A stretch of 64,000 nt of DNA from Nissolia schottii (Eukaryota > Streptophyta > Magnoliopsida > Fabales > Fabaceae). Location of the stretch: NCBI GenBank assembly GCA_003254905.1, contig QANU01066072.1:511940-575939 (forward strand). Direction: 5' to 3'. Position numbers and translations under genes: made by a program. Under the pieces are notes generated by a model. The model did not search any database. It saw nothing but the letters and a program-made list of their open reading frames with translations, and had not been told where the DNA came from. Numbering within the stretch: position 1 is the stretch's first letter; the number at the start of each line of letters is the position of its first letter. This document shows, piece by piece, positions 1 through 17,093 of this stretch.

Positions 1-2210
1 TGTAAAAATCTTTAAACACATGTTTATCCAAAAATTCCTCCAAACAACACTTCATTCCTTGGTGTATCACTAGGCTCCTCGTCAAGTAGTAGTGATCATC
101 AATCAAAGGAGGAAAGAACCGCATTTACAACAATGGTCCCTTTTTGGATTCTACTTTTGTCTCACTATTGTCACATTATTAATCACCTCGACATTACTTC
201 ATAAAATGCATTAAGAGTATCTCCAATGGAGGGACTAATTGTGGTCTCTCTTTTGACTCCACTAATGCTTTAAATATATTCATATAAGCTTTGCGTCATA
301 AAAATGTAAAGAGAAATTAAAAGTAAGACTCTTCACTCTAATGATAGAAACCAACTTTAGTCTCTCCAATGACCTCACATATTTTCGAAATTAAAATAAC
401 AAATAACTTATTTAAGAAATACTTTATTTTATTATCTTGTATTATGCTACTTTAAATCAAGTTTTTAATAAATTAAATTACGGATAAGTATTTCATACAT
501 TTTTATTAAAGTTAAAATATATAAAATAAAATAAAAATCAAAGTAATATATTTGCACCTAAAACAAGTCTTTCATATATTTTTAAAAATATTACATGATT
601 AACAATACATAATTAAACAATAACAATACATAATTAAATGTTTGCCCAAAAAAAAATGTACATGTGTCACCATTTTATTTGTGTACAGTGAAGAGGGATC
701 AGTCTCTTGCAAGTGAGACTTGCTTGTGTGCAAACCGTCCCACCTTATTTCCCCAATGAACAGGTCCTTGTCCCTGTGCTGACATGTTCCGCTACACTTG
801 GGATTGAGATCCAATTTTTGCACCTCATTGGAGGTGCTTTAAGGGATCAAAAGTGGAACTTTTACTCTAATGATAGGAATTAACTTTAATTCCATTATGG
901 TCTCTTATAATTGTCAAAGAAAATAAAAATATTAAAATTTTGTAATAATTGACAAGTATTGACATTTTATTTGTTAACATGGTTCTGTGCAATCTGCCCC
1001 TCACTGCTTCTTTAATGAGCAAGTCCTTATTCTTTTTGACATGCTCTGCTTTACAAGGGATCAAGATTCAATGTTTGCTCCTCATTAGAGATGCTCTAAG
1101 CAACTTCAGCAAAACCAAATTTTGGATCCATGTCCCGGTCGCAACAGAGATGTGTTAGAAGGAATAAGGATTACACTATTGGATAAACAAGAAGGAATGA
1201 GATTAACCGAGATGCGTCCTTCTTGCAACGGATTAGTCTCATTTAGCTTGTGATCAATATGGTTTACACATGACCATCATTTATAAAATATTTTAATACT
1301 TATTAAAGAACTGACTATTAAATGCAACAAAGGATCGTTAGATAGCGACAAGAAATAGCCATTAGATATTAATAAGAGCCCTTTCACAATTATGTCCCCC
1401 CCTAATTTTTTTAATTATAAATATTAATTTTGCTTCACTTTTATTTTTATAACCAGTTTTAGTTTTTTTTTCAACATCTTCTAAATTTTCCCTATAAATA
1501 TCATTTATTAACAAATATTTTAAAAAATATTCAAAAAAAATTAATTCTATATTTTTATTCAATCGAAAAATAAAATAACATAATACACTATATTAAAATA
1601 AAGTATTTCATAAATATGTTAATTCTTTTTATTTAATTTTTTAAAAAAACACGTGGGATCATAATAGGGATCAAAGTTGATCTCTTTCATTTGAGTAAAG
1701 AGTTCAATCGTTAGTTATTTTTGCCTTTTATGATGCAATAATGAAGTGTTTAACAAAAAAGGCAACGATGGAGCTAAAAGTGAGATCAAACAAGAGATCA
1801 TTGTTGGAGATGCTCAAGAAGAGTATTTAAGAGCATCTACATGACGTGACTACATAAAGTTTCACTTTTAATTTCTCTATTATCACATTGAATTCAACAT
1901 CATAAATGCATCATAAAAAGCAAAAAAGATGTATCATAAAAGACAAAAGAGGGCAAATATTTCCTTCTTCTTCATATATTTTTTAAAAATATTAAAAGTA
2001 AACACGATCAAGGTCATGGGTCACGCCCTCAGTTATGCAAGTGAAAGAGGGACTAATCTCAACTATGTGAGACTCGTCCCACTTTTAGGCCCAAATTATT
2101 GGTCCCTCATTTTTTTCTCTCTAGTATACAAGCTCAATTCCAGCTTGACACATGAAAGAGCAAATAGGGATCGGAAATGAAAAAAAAGATGTCACTAAAC
2201 ATGTTCTAAT
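1..2210. repeat. Intergenic DNA holding a nest of degraded MITE-like repeats
   Basis: No gene is visible. The stretch is AT-rich and carries several diverged copies of a short element. Block 640-860 and block 940-1110 are alignable with each other: both contain a version of 'aatgagcaagtccttattc' and 'gggatcaagattcaa', and both end near 'ctccaatg' or 'catctctaatg' signals. Related 'gagcatctcc'-type ends recur near 210-230, 835, 1090, 1800 and 1830. Such ends are common on short non-autonomous plant transposons. The short open frames here have no recognisable domain. Superfamily and exact borders are not resolved. Confidence 0.4.
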
Positions 2211-2557
2211 TAAGAAGATACTAAAAGTTAGGGTTTTAACGTGAGAAATCATTAGGTGATTGTAAAACATTAATTAGAATTATTCTTTGACTAATTTTAA
2301 AATGAAATTTTAACTTTATAGAATGAAAAAGCTCACCATAATACAATCTTAAGTAGTGCTTTATAAACACAATTGTTCAATATTAATAGAAATACAATCT
2401 ATTTTTTAAGTTCATTTTGATCATGCATGTAGTAACTGTGTTAAGTAATACAAAATAATTATGCTATGAATAGACTAAAAAATGTAAGTATGGTGAAAGC
2501 AATGTAAAAAAAATAAGATTGTGATCATATTTTTATAATGTGTTAAAATGTAAGATT

Positions 2558-2750
2558 TAATAGCAAATCGCTACAAAAAGTAAGTGGCGATTCATTAAAA
2601 AAACAAAAAGTGACAGTATAAATCGCCACAAAACATGGCGATTTACTAAAAAAATAAAATATAGCAGTATAAATCGTCATAAAATGTGGTGATTTACCCA
2701 AAAAAAGACAGTATAAATCGTCATAAAATATGATGATTTATAAAAGAATA
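2558..2750. repeat. Four-unit tandem array of small hairpins
   Basis: Four consecutive units of about 45-58 bp each contain an inverted repeat of the type 'aaatcgcca ... tggcgattt', separated by A-rich linkers ending in 'cagtata'. Unit 1 has cgcta/ggcg arms, unit 2 perfect cgcca/tggcg arms, and units 3 and 4 have cgtca arms against ggtg or atgatg. The stems stay largely pairable although their bases differ between units. No open frame spans it. It may be the core of a foldback element or a decayed tandem repeat. Confidence 0.6.
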
Positions 2751-3346
2751 TCACGTTTTAATAACCTTTACAAAATTCTCACATTTTGATATTAAAGTGT
2801 TTTTTTGCCCTCACATCCAAGTATAATTTCAACTACGAATAATACAAAGAATCAATTTCGTAGTTATATAACAAATGAATAGTTGAATGATTGTTTGAGA
2901 GAGAAGGAAAAGGGTAAAGTGGGAAGAAGGCTTACAAAATTATATTTTATAAATAGTAAGAAATAAAAAATAAATTTTAATTTCAATTAATATTAGTCCT
3001 TGATCCAATCGTAAATGGTTTTGATGCGGTTACCATCGTAATTGCAGGGTCACTGACTAAAACACGAAGGCTCCACTGACTTGTATAACCAACGACTTGT
3101 CGTTTAGAATGCCACAGTGGGACGCCGTTTGACTGCCGAAATCAATGCAACGCGAAATGAAAATATCTATCAGAGTATCCAAGCTAAACGATGAACCAGC
3201 CACGCTGTGCTGCTTCACCTTATCCTACCTTCTGAATCATCCCAAAACCCTGCAACAAAACCCTCTCATCTATGGCGTCAAAATCCATACACACAACACT
3301 TACCCATCATCAATAAGCACTCTCTCACTTCAATTAGTTTCCGCCA
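2751..3346 (+). other. Intergenic DNA and RNC1 5' leader
   Basis: AT-rich spacer up to about 3000, then a sharp rise in GC into the first exon of the RNC1 gene. Open frames starting at 3145 and 3207 overlap the true first exon in other frames and are C/P-rich shadows. I see no confident TATA box. Confidence 0.4.
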
Positions 3347-6300
3347 ATGGAACTCTCTTCCTCCTCCTTACTCTCCCCAAAACCATGCGCATCCCGGTTA
3401 CCCAACTACTCCTTCTCCTCCTCACTCTCCCCCTTCCCGTCCCAATTCCTCATCAAAACCCCCAAATCCCGAAACCCCCAAACCTTCCGCATCCTCGCCG
3501 TGGCATTGGACCCGCCGCAGCAGGAGCTCCCAAACAACAGCCCCCATCAGCTCCTTAGGGAGCTCGCGGAACGCAAGAAGATCACTTCCCCCAAGAAGAA
3601 GGGGCCCCCGAGAAGGTTCATTCTGAGGCCTCCACTAGACGACAACAAACTCGCCGACAGGTTAGTTGAACCCGTCGATCGAGCGTAACAAACTAACAGA
3701 AAATAACTGCATTAACTACCTAACTGAACGATGCGCGTGTAATGCAGGTTCCTCAACAGCCCGCAACTGTCACTGAAATCGTTCCCCTTGTTGAGTTCCT
3801 GCTTGCCTTCGTCTCGGCTCAACAACGCTGACAAGACGTGGATAGAGGAGTACTTGCTCGAAGCGAAGCAAGCTCTTGGGTAATAGCAGAGTAAACCTTC
3901 GAATTCGTCCATGGGGTGTCCACATCGGTCAAGTTCGTATGGAAATTGTCATCTTAACTACTTAGGTTGCCAAAAACATATCAAGTTAATCCTTGAGATG
4001 GACTAATTTATCTGTGTCAAATGACTAAGTTGACTGACTTTTGACAACTTTAGAACTAATATGACATTTCATACCCTAGGGATGAGCTTGACAACTCCAG
4101 AGACAAATTTGAAGATTTACTCATCGTTATGAACAAAGCTAAATTTTCTAAATTTCAATAACTACCTGTAACTAACTAATTTCTTTACATGTTGTTCCTA
4201 TTAGGTACCCTCTCGAATCCTCGGAGGCGCTCGGTGACGATAACCCTGCAAAGCAGTTTGATGTTTTGTTGTATTTGGCGTTTCAGCATCCCTCCTGCGA
4301 GAGGACGAAGGCGCGACATGTGAGGGCGGGGCATTCAAGGCTGTTCTTTCTGGGGGCGTATGTGTTGGAATTGGCGATGGCTGAGTTCTTCTTGCAGAGG
4401 TATCCGAGGGAGTCGCCTGGTCCGATGAGGGAGAGGGTGTTTGGGTTGATTGGGAAGAGGAGCTTGCCGCGGTGGATCAAAGCAGCTAGCTTGCAGAATT
4501 TGGTGTTTCCATACGATGATATGGATAAGATGTTGAGGAAGGATAAGGAGGGACCTGTAAAGTGAGTTCTTATTTTCTTGGTTCTGTGAATGGCCTAACT
4601 GAATTGATTTGTTTAGCTAGGTGTTAGCACATGCATTACTTCTCATGATTTATGCTTGCATTGCTATTTGCTTTAAAGTTTCTGAATATCTTATTTCCGT
4701 TTTCCTCTGTATTATTTTGAAAGATCTCTAAAAATACAATGTGTTATGTGTGCTGCTCGGGATGTTGAAGAATAGAGAATTCAGTAATGCAATGTTGATG
4801 TTGTTTTGGCTTGGAAGTTTGCTGACTGAAACGGGGATGTAGATGCTTGTATACTTAGGATAGCTCTGTGGCTGCAGTTTTTGTTTCGCCATATTTATAA
4901 TCATTCATAATTTGATGCACTAGTTTGTGATATCAAGTATAAAGGTTTACATAAATTCTTATGAGATCAATAGCCTATCTATCTGGTACTTTCTCCTTTT
5001 TCAAGTTGAAGGTGTTAGATGATTAATACATTCTAATTAACAAGATGCTTAGCTGGCTTCTTGTCTAAAGAAGATCTAGGAAATAAAAGAGTAAAATGAT
5101 GTGTACTCTTCCTGGATGGTAGTTTTATTGCTTTATGGTTATCGAAAGAACCATGTTAATCAATGGAGTTGGTCTCTGCCCAGTGTAGTTCTGAAATAAA
5201 ATTGTCATTGCATTTTAACATTTGTTATTCTTTGGCAGGTCAGTATTTTGGGCTTTGTTTGGCGCAATCTATCTTTGTTTTGGTATGCCAGAAGTATATC
5301 GTGTTCTTTTTGAAGTCTTTGGAATGGATCCAGATGCTGAAGACTGCCTGCCCAAATTGCGTAGACAACTTGAAGATGTAGATCATGTATCTGCTGAATT
5401 TGAAGGCAAGTTAAGCTGGCAAGATATGGTTTCGTACAGGGTAAGTTCTATATCTTCTGAAGTATTATTTGTTTAGAAAACATTAGCATTTTAAGATCTA
5501 GCTTAAACTTAATTAATCTAATTCCATTACAAATTCAGCTGTATTTTTCTTCACTATTGCCAAACTTCAATCCAGAATTGCTGCCCTACAACAGGAATTA
5601 CATACTTGATTATTACATGGAGACACAAATGATATTTACTGTTCTTGATTCAGCCTCCTGCAGATGCGCTGTTTGCTCATCCAAGGCTGTACAGAGCTTG
5701 TGTTCCTCCAGGCATGCATAGGTTCAGAGGAAATATATGGGATTATGATAGCAGACTCCAGGTTATGAAAACACTCGGATATCCATTAGAAACGACGGAT
5801 AGAATTCCTGAGATTACTGAAGCCAGGAATATAGAGCTTGGACTTGGATTGCAGGTAGCTTTACTATTACCCTCATTCTACTTTTTCTTTCACGTACAAA
5901 AGCACAGATCTGTCTTCGCTTGCTAGGCTGGGGCTAGGTATACCTTCCCTGAAGAACAAAACAAATCATAATGCTTATGGTTGTCCCTTCTCGCTTCTCA
6001 GGCTTCACATTAAATGAAATGACGTCCAAGCTGTTTAGTGAGTAGTGTGGTTTTAAGCCTTAAAGGTTAGTTGGTGAGTTGCAGAGCTATTAAACCTACA
6101 GTGACATTGTGAAAACCAGGAAAAAGCAAATACACAAGAAAGAAGAAAATACTGAGACAGCAACTTAATTGATAATTGAACACTTTGTTTTTACCTGTTT
6201 TAGGCACTGCTTTAGTGTATTTTGCACTTCTCTGTGCACTTCACCTCATGAACAATAAATATGTGCCTTAAAACCACGGAAATACTAAGCACATGAATAG

Positions 6301-6999
6301 CTTTGTTTAGGACATACTCAAATGTATATGATTATGAAATCAACTTTCTAGGATCTTCGTAGACCTTCCATGGAAGATATGATGTTAGTCAGAAATTTGA
6401 AGGTTCCCTTGCTTTTGATATAAATTCTGATGTTGAATATTTTATCTAATTGCAGCTCTCATTCATGCATCCATCAAAGTACAAATTTGAGCATCCTCGA
6501 TTTTGCTACGAGAGATTAGAATACCTTGGCCAAAAGATACAGGTTCATTATTTCTGCCATGTAATGACTTTAGTTTTGTGAAGAAATATATCATGTATTT
6601 ACTGAACTTCTATTAGATTATAAAATTTTCCATTCCATCTTATATTTTTTTTTATTAATATTGTTTTAAAACAATTTCAAGGATTTGGTGATGGCTGAAA
6701 GATTGTTGATGAAGCATTTAGACGCTCCGGGGTTGTGGCTACAAGAGAGGCATCGTCGCATTCTTATGAACAAGTATTGTGGAAGATATTTGAGGGCCAA
6801 ACATCTGCACGGTTATATTATATATGCTGAGGATGTCCAAGACTCTTTTGAGCACAACCGAAGGAACAGAAACCCAGCCACAACAGCTGTTCAACAAGCC
6901 ATTCATGGGCTCTCATATCTTGTTTATGGGAAACGTGATGTTAGACGCCTAATGTTTGAGGTTTTTGATTTTGAGCAGATCCAGCCTAAAGAAGTCTAA
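3347..6999 (+). CDS. RNC1: RNC1, chloroplast RNase III-domain protein for group II intron splicing
   Basis: Seven exons: 3347-3660, 3748-3879, 4205-4561, 5239-5440, 5654-5854, 6456-6542, 6682-6999; all introns are GT-AG and the joined frame gives 536 aa. The first ~60 residues are rich in S and P with few acidic residues, as in a plastid transit peptide. Two RNase III-like domains follow, about 165-330 and 390-525. The canonical signature is degenerate: in domain 1 the block around residues 192-200 reads HSRLFFLGA, so a catalytic Glu and Asp are replaced, and W272 stands at the second acidic site. In domain 2, ERLEYLGQ (421-428) has Gln for the Asp and Q503 replaces the later Glu. Loss of catalysis is the known hallmark of maize RNC1, which binds chloroplast group II introns and promotes their splicing without cleaving RNA. 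ATG 3347 has a good context (gccaatgg). Length fits the family. Confidence 0.93.
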
Positions 7000-8414
7000 T
7001 TATAGAGAAACAAGAGTGGCATAACGATACAAGCACTTCCTTTTCCCTGATATTCATTCAACCTCCTTTTTCACATCTTTCTTTTGTTTTTTTTTTTTTT
7101 CTTTTCTGCCCCCCTTTAAGGCTTTCCAAATTATGATTTGATCTGCATAGTTGCAATTGATTTGCAAATCCTTATTTGTGTATATTCATTATATTTTATT
7201 AATTTTGATCATGTGAGCTCTGGACTCCCAAAAGTGCAGAGATTTTGGGGAAAAAAAAGGTTTCATAGACACAAGTTTAACACCTCATATTTAAATACGT
7301 TCACAATAAAGGTGATAGCACTTAAAAACAAGTAAACTTATTTTGAACAAAGTTGATGAAACTCAATTTTACAATAAGTGTGTTTAAATATGAGACGTTA
7401 TATTCACAACCAAAAAACTATATATATTCACAACACAATTGTGAAAACCGAGTGGCCATCACTCTGCCATTTCATTGAATTAGAGTTTCAGAAACTTTGA
7501 TCATCTACCAAATTTTTATTTTTGGCTATTATAATGAATAGGTTAGATATATGTGGTGATTAAAATTTTCTATTTCATTGATTCATAATTTTACATATCT
7601 ATGACTAACTCGGAGCTTATAGTATCTAAAGATGAATTCATTTTAAAATTGCTGAATCAATATCACCACAATACCTATACACCCAAAAAAGCAAAGAAGG
7701 AAATTCAACATACTATCAAGTTTAGGCTTACAGTATCATGTGCTGAGACATATTTCCATGCTCTCTAATAGCAAACATTTTTTTTGCTCTATGCCATTAA
7801 ATTTTTTAACACATCAATAGTATGAGTTATTATTGTGGGTCGCAATACTAATGTGTTAAAATTCTAATGGTACTGAGCAAACTAAAATGTTTTACTCCTT
7901 GATCATGTAAAAAAATTTCATCATGTACCTCACCACTATGAAATAAATTTCCGCATACAAAAGATAAGAATCTTTCTAATTGGGCTGCCCCAAGATACTT
8001 TGAAGACAAGTAATCAATTGCCACGTCAACAAGATTCTTCACATACACAGGCCCACAGGCTTGGTCCAAGCATCGCACACAAGAATCCCTAGGTTGAGAT
8101 ATTTTTTAGGCCCAAACGCAGCTTTATTATTTTCTTAGTTGGGAAGCGTCCAAAGCCAGACACGATGACATGGGCTGGGTGGTGCGCCACATGAGTGCTA
8201 ACGTGCGCACCAACTAAACCATCACACATAGACACTACTTGCTCCCCCACCCCCTCCCTTGTCCTCTTCCGTGCGCTGGTTGCGCAACCTCCTAGCGTGC
8301 GCACCCCCTCCTCATCGTAACTAACACCACCACCACCATCACCATCGCACTCGCACCCAAAGAAAACAATCGCCGCTCGGATTCGAGATCTCAGATTTGA
8401 AGCGCCACCACGCC
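7000..8414. other. Intergenic spacer, RNC1 3' end and CK2 promoter side
   Basis: After the RNC1 stop there is a T-rich tract at 7087-7100, then AT-rich spacer with no recognisable gene. From about 8200 the DNA becomes C-rich and holds CAC/ACC trinucleotide runs (8325-8360), typical of a plant 5' untranslated leader, leading into the CK2 alpha start codon. Minus-strand frames at 7848-8304 have no domain. Confidence 0.4.
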
Positions 8415-13148
<4,734 letters not shown>

Positions 13149-13711
13149 CTTATCACCTGTGAATCCGTACACCTGAGTTGATATCATTTGGGATTGTTTT
13201 TATAATACCCTAACCTGCACCTTTATTACATTCTGTTTATTATATTGCCAATTTAGTTTTCTCATGGACTGTAACAATAGTGTGTTGTTTCAGTTGAGGA
13301 ATAATGTTATTTCCAGCTGTTAAAATGAAGTTGTGATTGTGCTTTTAAAGTAGTGATTATGCGTGTGATCTTAAAACTTAGGTGTCGGACGCGCAGCGAC
13401 CTGCCAATCTTAAAGTATTGCCATGATCCAAAGCGGTAAAGATCTTTGCAATTATATTTCTGCATCCCTCATAATCGAGGTGATAACATTATCGAGTATA
13501 ATTAATCTGCTTATGATTTATCTTGATGCATCACAACTGCTCTATTAAACTTTTGTGAACTATCTTTGGGCTAGCGAATGTTTGCAAGTGCTGCCACAGC
13601 TAACCCGCTTCGGTTTTATATCTCTATGACGTCCAGTTAGAGGCATTTTAGCGAGTTATGTTTACGAGGCATGAGGGAATTTATTATTCATCCACCCGTA
13701 GATGAAATTTC
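13149..13711. other. CK2 alpha 3' region and spacer before the MULE
   Basis: The 3' untranslated region follows the CK2 stop; a single RNA gene or frame cannot be recognised. The stretch ends at the imperfect 9-bp target duplication (13703-13711) of the adjacent MuDR-type element. Confidence 0.4.
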
Positions 13712-13980
13712 GAGTTTTTTTTCCCCTCTTTTGCCACTGTTATAGGGACAAATTACCAAAATATTCCTGTTTTAAAATATATTACGTAACTATTACTGTT
13801 TTGGCTGACGTGGACTCTACGGTATGCGTGGCCATCCACATCAGATTCGCTAACATGTTTGGCAAATTCAGGCTGAATTTGCCAACATGGTTGGCAATTT
13901 TAGAACATGCCCATTTCAACCAAATTCGCCAACGCGGTTGGCGATTTTAGCCTAAAGTCGCCAACCGTGTTGGCTAATCC
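13712..13980 (+). repeat. Left terminal inverted repeat of the MULE
   Basis: Pairs with the right repeat. It holds three internal copies of a ggttggc/gccaac motif, one of which (13929-13943) is itself palindromic, so the repeat can fold locally as well as pair with its partner. Confidence 0.85.
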
Positions 13981-14079
13981 AACTTCAATTATCTCTTATA
14001 TATTTACGGAATAGATAAATTATTGTTATCAAATAGATTGTATGTATGGATTGTTGATGTATAACTAAAACCTAAACTC

Positions 14080-14520
14080 TAATACATCCTAAACCCTACA
14101 CCCAAATCCCTAACCCTAAAATCGTAATCCCTAACCTTAAACCCTAAACGCAAAACCCAAAACCAAAACCTAGACCCTAAACCATAAACTCCAAATCATA
14201 AACCAACCACCCAAACCCAAAGCCCTAGCCCTAAGCCCTAGACCCTAAACCATAAACCCCAAACCCTAAACCAACCACCCAACACTAAAAACCTAACCCT
14301 AAACCCAACACCCAAAGCCCTAGCCCTAAACCCACTCAACAATCAACACCCAACACCCGAAACCCTAACCATGGACCCTAACCCCAAAACCCAAAGCCCT
14401 AAACCATTAAACCCGAGTACATCCTAAACCAAAGCCTAAACTTTAACCCTAGCACATCCTAAACCGTAAAGCCAAATATCTAGACCCTGACACCCTAAAC
14501 CCAAAATCTTATGACACCCT
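14080..14520 (+). repeat. Degenerate telomere-like repeats inside the MULE
   Basis: About 440 bp are dominated by variants of the plant telomere unit ccctaaa (aaaccctaa, accctaaac, agccctaaa), many imperfect. A shorter block at 14736-14760 shows the opposite orientation (ggtttaggg). This is interstitial: unique genes flank the element on both sides. Confidence 0.75.
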
Positions 14521-14945
14521 AAGTTGGATAACTTAAGTAATGACATTTTAATTCATGTCTTTTATTATATGATAGTGTTTATTGTTCTTGGATCCCTAAC
14601 CGAGGCCATTGTTGGCCTTTTGAGTTACAAATTTCTCTTTCACTCAATTTACTCTAAGACACTTTAATTGTGTGAAATAAGAACTTATGAAAAATTACGC
14701 CGGCCTATGTCTATTAATATAATCAGATTTTATGGTTTAGGGTATAGGGTTTAGGGTTTTACGGTGTGGTTTGGGTTTGAGTGTTTGCGTTGATATGTGG
14801 ATCGGTGCACCCTAAGACCCGTGATGGTGGAGAATTATAACGTTGATATGTATTAAAAATTGCTAGTCTAGCATAAAATTAAAATACATGATTCAAAATA
14901 ACGTTACATATTCGGTAAACAAAGCAAACAAAAATCATAAGTGTA

Positions 14946-17093
14946 CTAATGTCGTGATGGGGGATCAGTGCATGGCGATCTAGGAGCTAGATCAGACGGG
15001 CCAGCCTGTGAGGGATAATGTAGGGGTTGCGGGTAAGGATATGAGGGGTAAGAATGTGATGGTGGAGGTGATGGGTAAGGGTAATGATATGGTGGTGGTG
15101 GGTAAGGGAACGATGGTGGTGGGTACGGGTATGATGGTGATGGTGATGGTGATGGTGGGTAAGGATATGATGGTGGTGGGTAAGGGTATGATGATGGTGG
15201 CTCTGCTGGTGTAGTAGGTGATGCCGTAGACTCATGCGGAATGGACTCAGCGGACTCAGTATGCTCTACACGTCTTCGGCCATCAGCTAATCCAGATCTA
15301 CTTCTGCGACGTGGCCTCCGATCGCCCTGCTCCTCGGCCTCAGCCAGTGGTGGAATGGTAGTCACAGAAGAAGGAGCGTACTACTCCAAGCCAATCCGGT
15401 CGTGGTCCTGGATGGTTGATAGGATAGCCTCAACTGATGCTCGAAGCTTGTCCATGCTGAACGAAGGACAATGAGGGTCCGCAGTCCAAGCTAAAAACCA
15501 ACTTCATGCATCTTTTGTTTCCCCGTCCACAATAGCAAATGCTAAGGGCAATGGCCGTCGGTTTCCGTCTTGTGTTGTTGCAATTAACAGTTTTTGCTTA
15601 TATTTGCCATACAAATGAGTCCCATCAACTTGGATAACTGGCTTGCAAAACTGAAATCCATGCACACATGGCTTGAAAGCCCAAAAAAAACGAACAAACT
15701 GCCGTTTAGAAGAATCAACATGGTTATGCACTACATGATCATCAGTTTCCAACAGGACCACAGTGTCTGGCATAAAATGTTTCATGGCCTCTAACCATCG
15801 AGGCAACCTCTCATATGATTCCTCCCAATCACCAAATATCTCAGTGCTTGCTCGTTGTTTCGCCAACCAAGCCTTCCGATAGGACAAATTGTATCCAAAT
15901 ATATTCTTGATCCTCTCACGTATCAGGCATATCTCAACATCAGGTCGTGTTCTAACCATGCCTTGTATATACTTCTGGACCAACACAGACCGCAATTTCT
16001 TATGATCTTGTGTCATACCAATGTTTACACAGGTATACGACCCACTGTACTGAGAGATCTTCCACTGATTACATCTCTTGCTGTTAATTGCTCTGACCCT
16101 CTAACTGCAAGAAGACCCAAACTGAGAACACTTAGCGGTCAGTCTCTGTGTATCAGATTGATCAACCTTATAATCTCGATGTCGTTTGATAGAGTAGTGA
16201 TCTAAAGTTGATTTGACCGCATCTTTTGTTGGAAATTGCAATCCAACAGACAGTTCTCCATATGAATTCCATGCATCATACTCAGTGGTGCCGAAGCTAT
16301 CAGACAGCCCAGCAAAAGCTTCCCAATTAATCTCTGAAAACTGAGGACAGGGAGGCCTAAATACTCTGATATCAGGAGTTACACTAGCTGGATGAACATT
16401 GCTAGCATGCACACTAATTGGAAGGTCAGGGGTAGGCACCGAGCGGATCGGGGAAACTTGATGTACATTAACATATGCATCAACATCATCTTCCGAGTGC
16501 ATACTTATATTATCATCATAGTCATCCGCAGCAGCAGGTAACACCTCTTCATCCCCACTTGTGTCAGACAACACTTATCTCATATTGGGTGAAGTTGTAA
16601 GTGGGGAATGACAGGCGACAGTGTCTTGGGACGGGATCACTTTTTCAAACATGGGGGCTGAACACCTCATTGACTGTTGTGTCCATATAGGATTTGAAGG
16701 ACCACATTCAATGTGCACATGACTACTCTCTCCTTCCCTTGTCTCTGTTTCGACAAAAACCTCCATAAACTCATGTGGACCAGCTTCAAACACATTTATC
16801 ATGCAGTCAATGTCATCATCATCAACCATATCACAACCATAATATTTCGCCTCCGCACCCGACCCGTGCATTAGCTGATAAACCATTCTTGATACAACTT
16901 GATTCTGTTCTAGCCTTAATTTCAAATATATTTTCCTCTTCAAATCTTCTATACGCCTGCCCCTCCTAATCATGAAAGACTTTGGCATAGGCCCATCATA
17001 CATCAACTCGGGTTCACCCTCGTACATTCTCTCATTAGAATGAACAAACACAACAAGAGGTTTTCCCATGTTGTAATTCTGTTTACAACACAT
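14946..17093 (-). pseudogene. MULE transposase, one frame broken by four stop codons and an internal deletion
   Basis: Reading down from ATG 17093, one frame runs about 715 codons to the stop at 14946, interrupted only by TAA (16575-16577), TAG (16101-16103), TGA (15504-15506) and TAG (15381-15383). No frameshift is needed. The N-terminal part has the PB1-like MuDR domain and an acidic linker with a DDDD run. Then comes the conserved pre-catalytic region and the start of the MULE transposase domain, with the first catalytic Asp in VIQVDGTHLYGKYK (about 15621-15662). Soon after the GETKDA block the frame passes directly to a different C-terminal part: the second Asp, the Glu and the SWIM zinc finger are missing, so several hundred residues were deleted. 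The tail is rich in Tyr-Pro repeats. It cannot encode an active transposase. Confidence 0.88.

Noticed and set aside
2558-2750. CRISPR-like repeats
   Set aside because: Only four irregular, palindromic A/T-rich units without uniform spacers, in a plant nuclear context.
3145-3626. Two long plus-strand frames before and over RNC1 exon 1
   Set aside because: Pro/Ser/His-rich shadows; only the frame from 3347 continues into the RNC1 exons.
14987-15235. His/Ile/Leu-rich minus-strand frame of 82 codons
   Set aside because: Out-of-frame shadow of the Tyr-Pro repeat region of the MULE frame; the repeat composition produces it.
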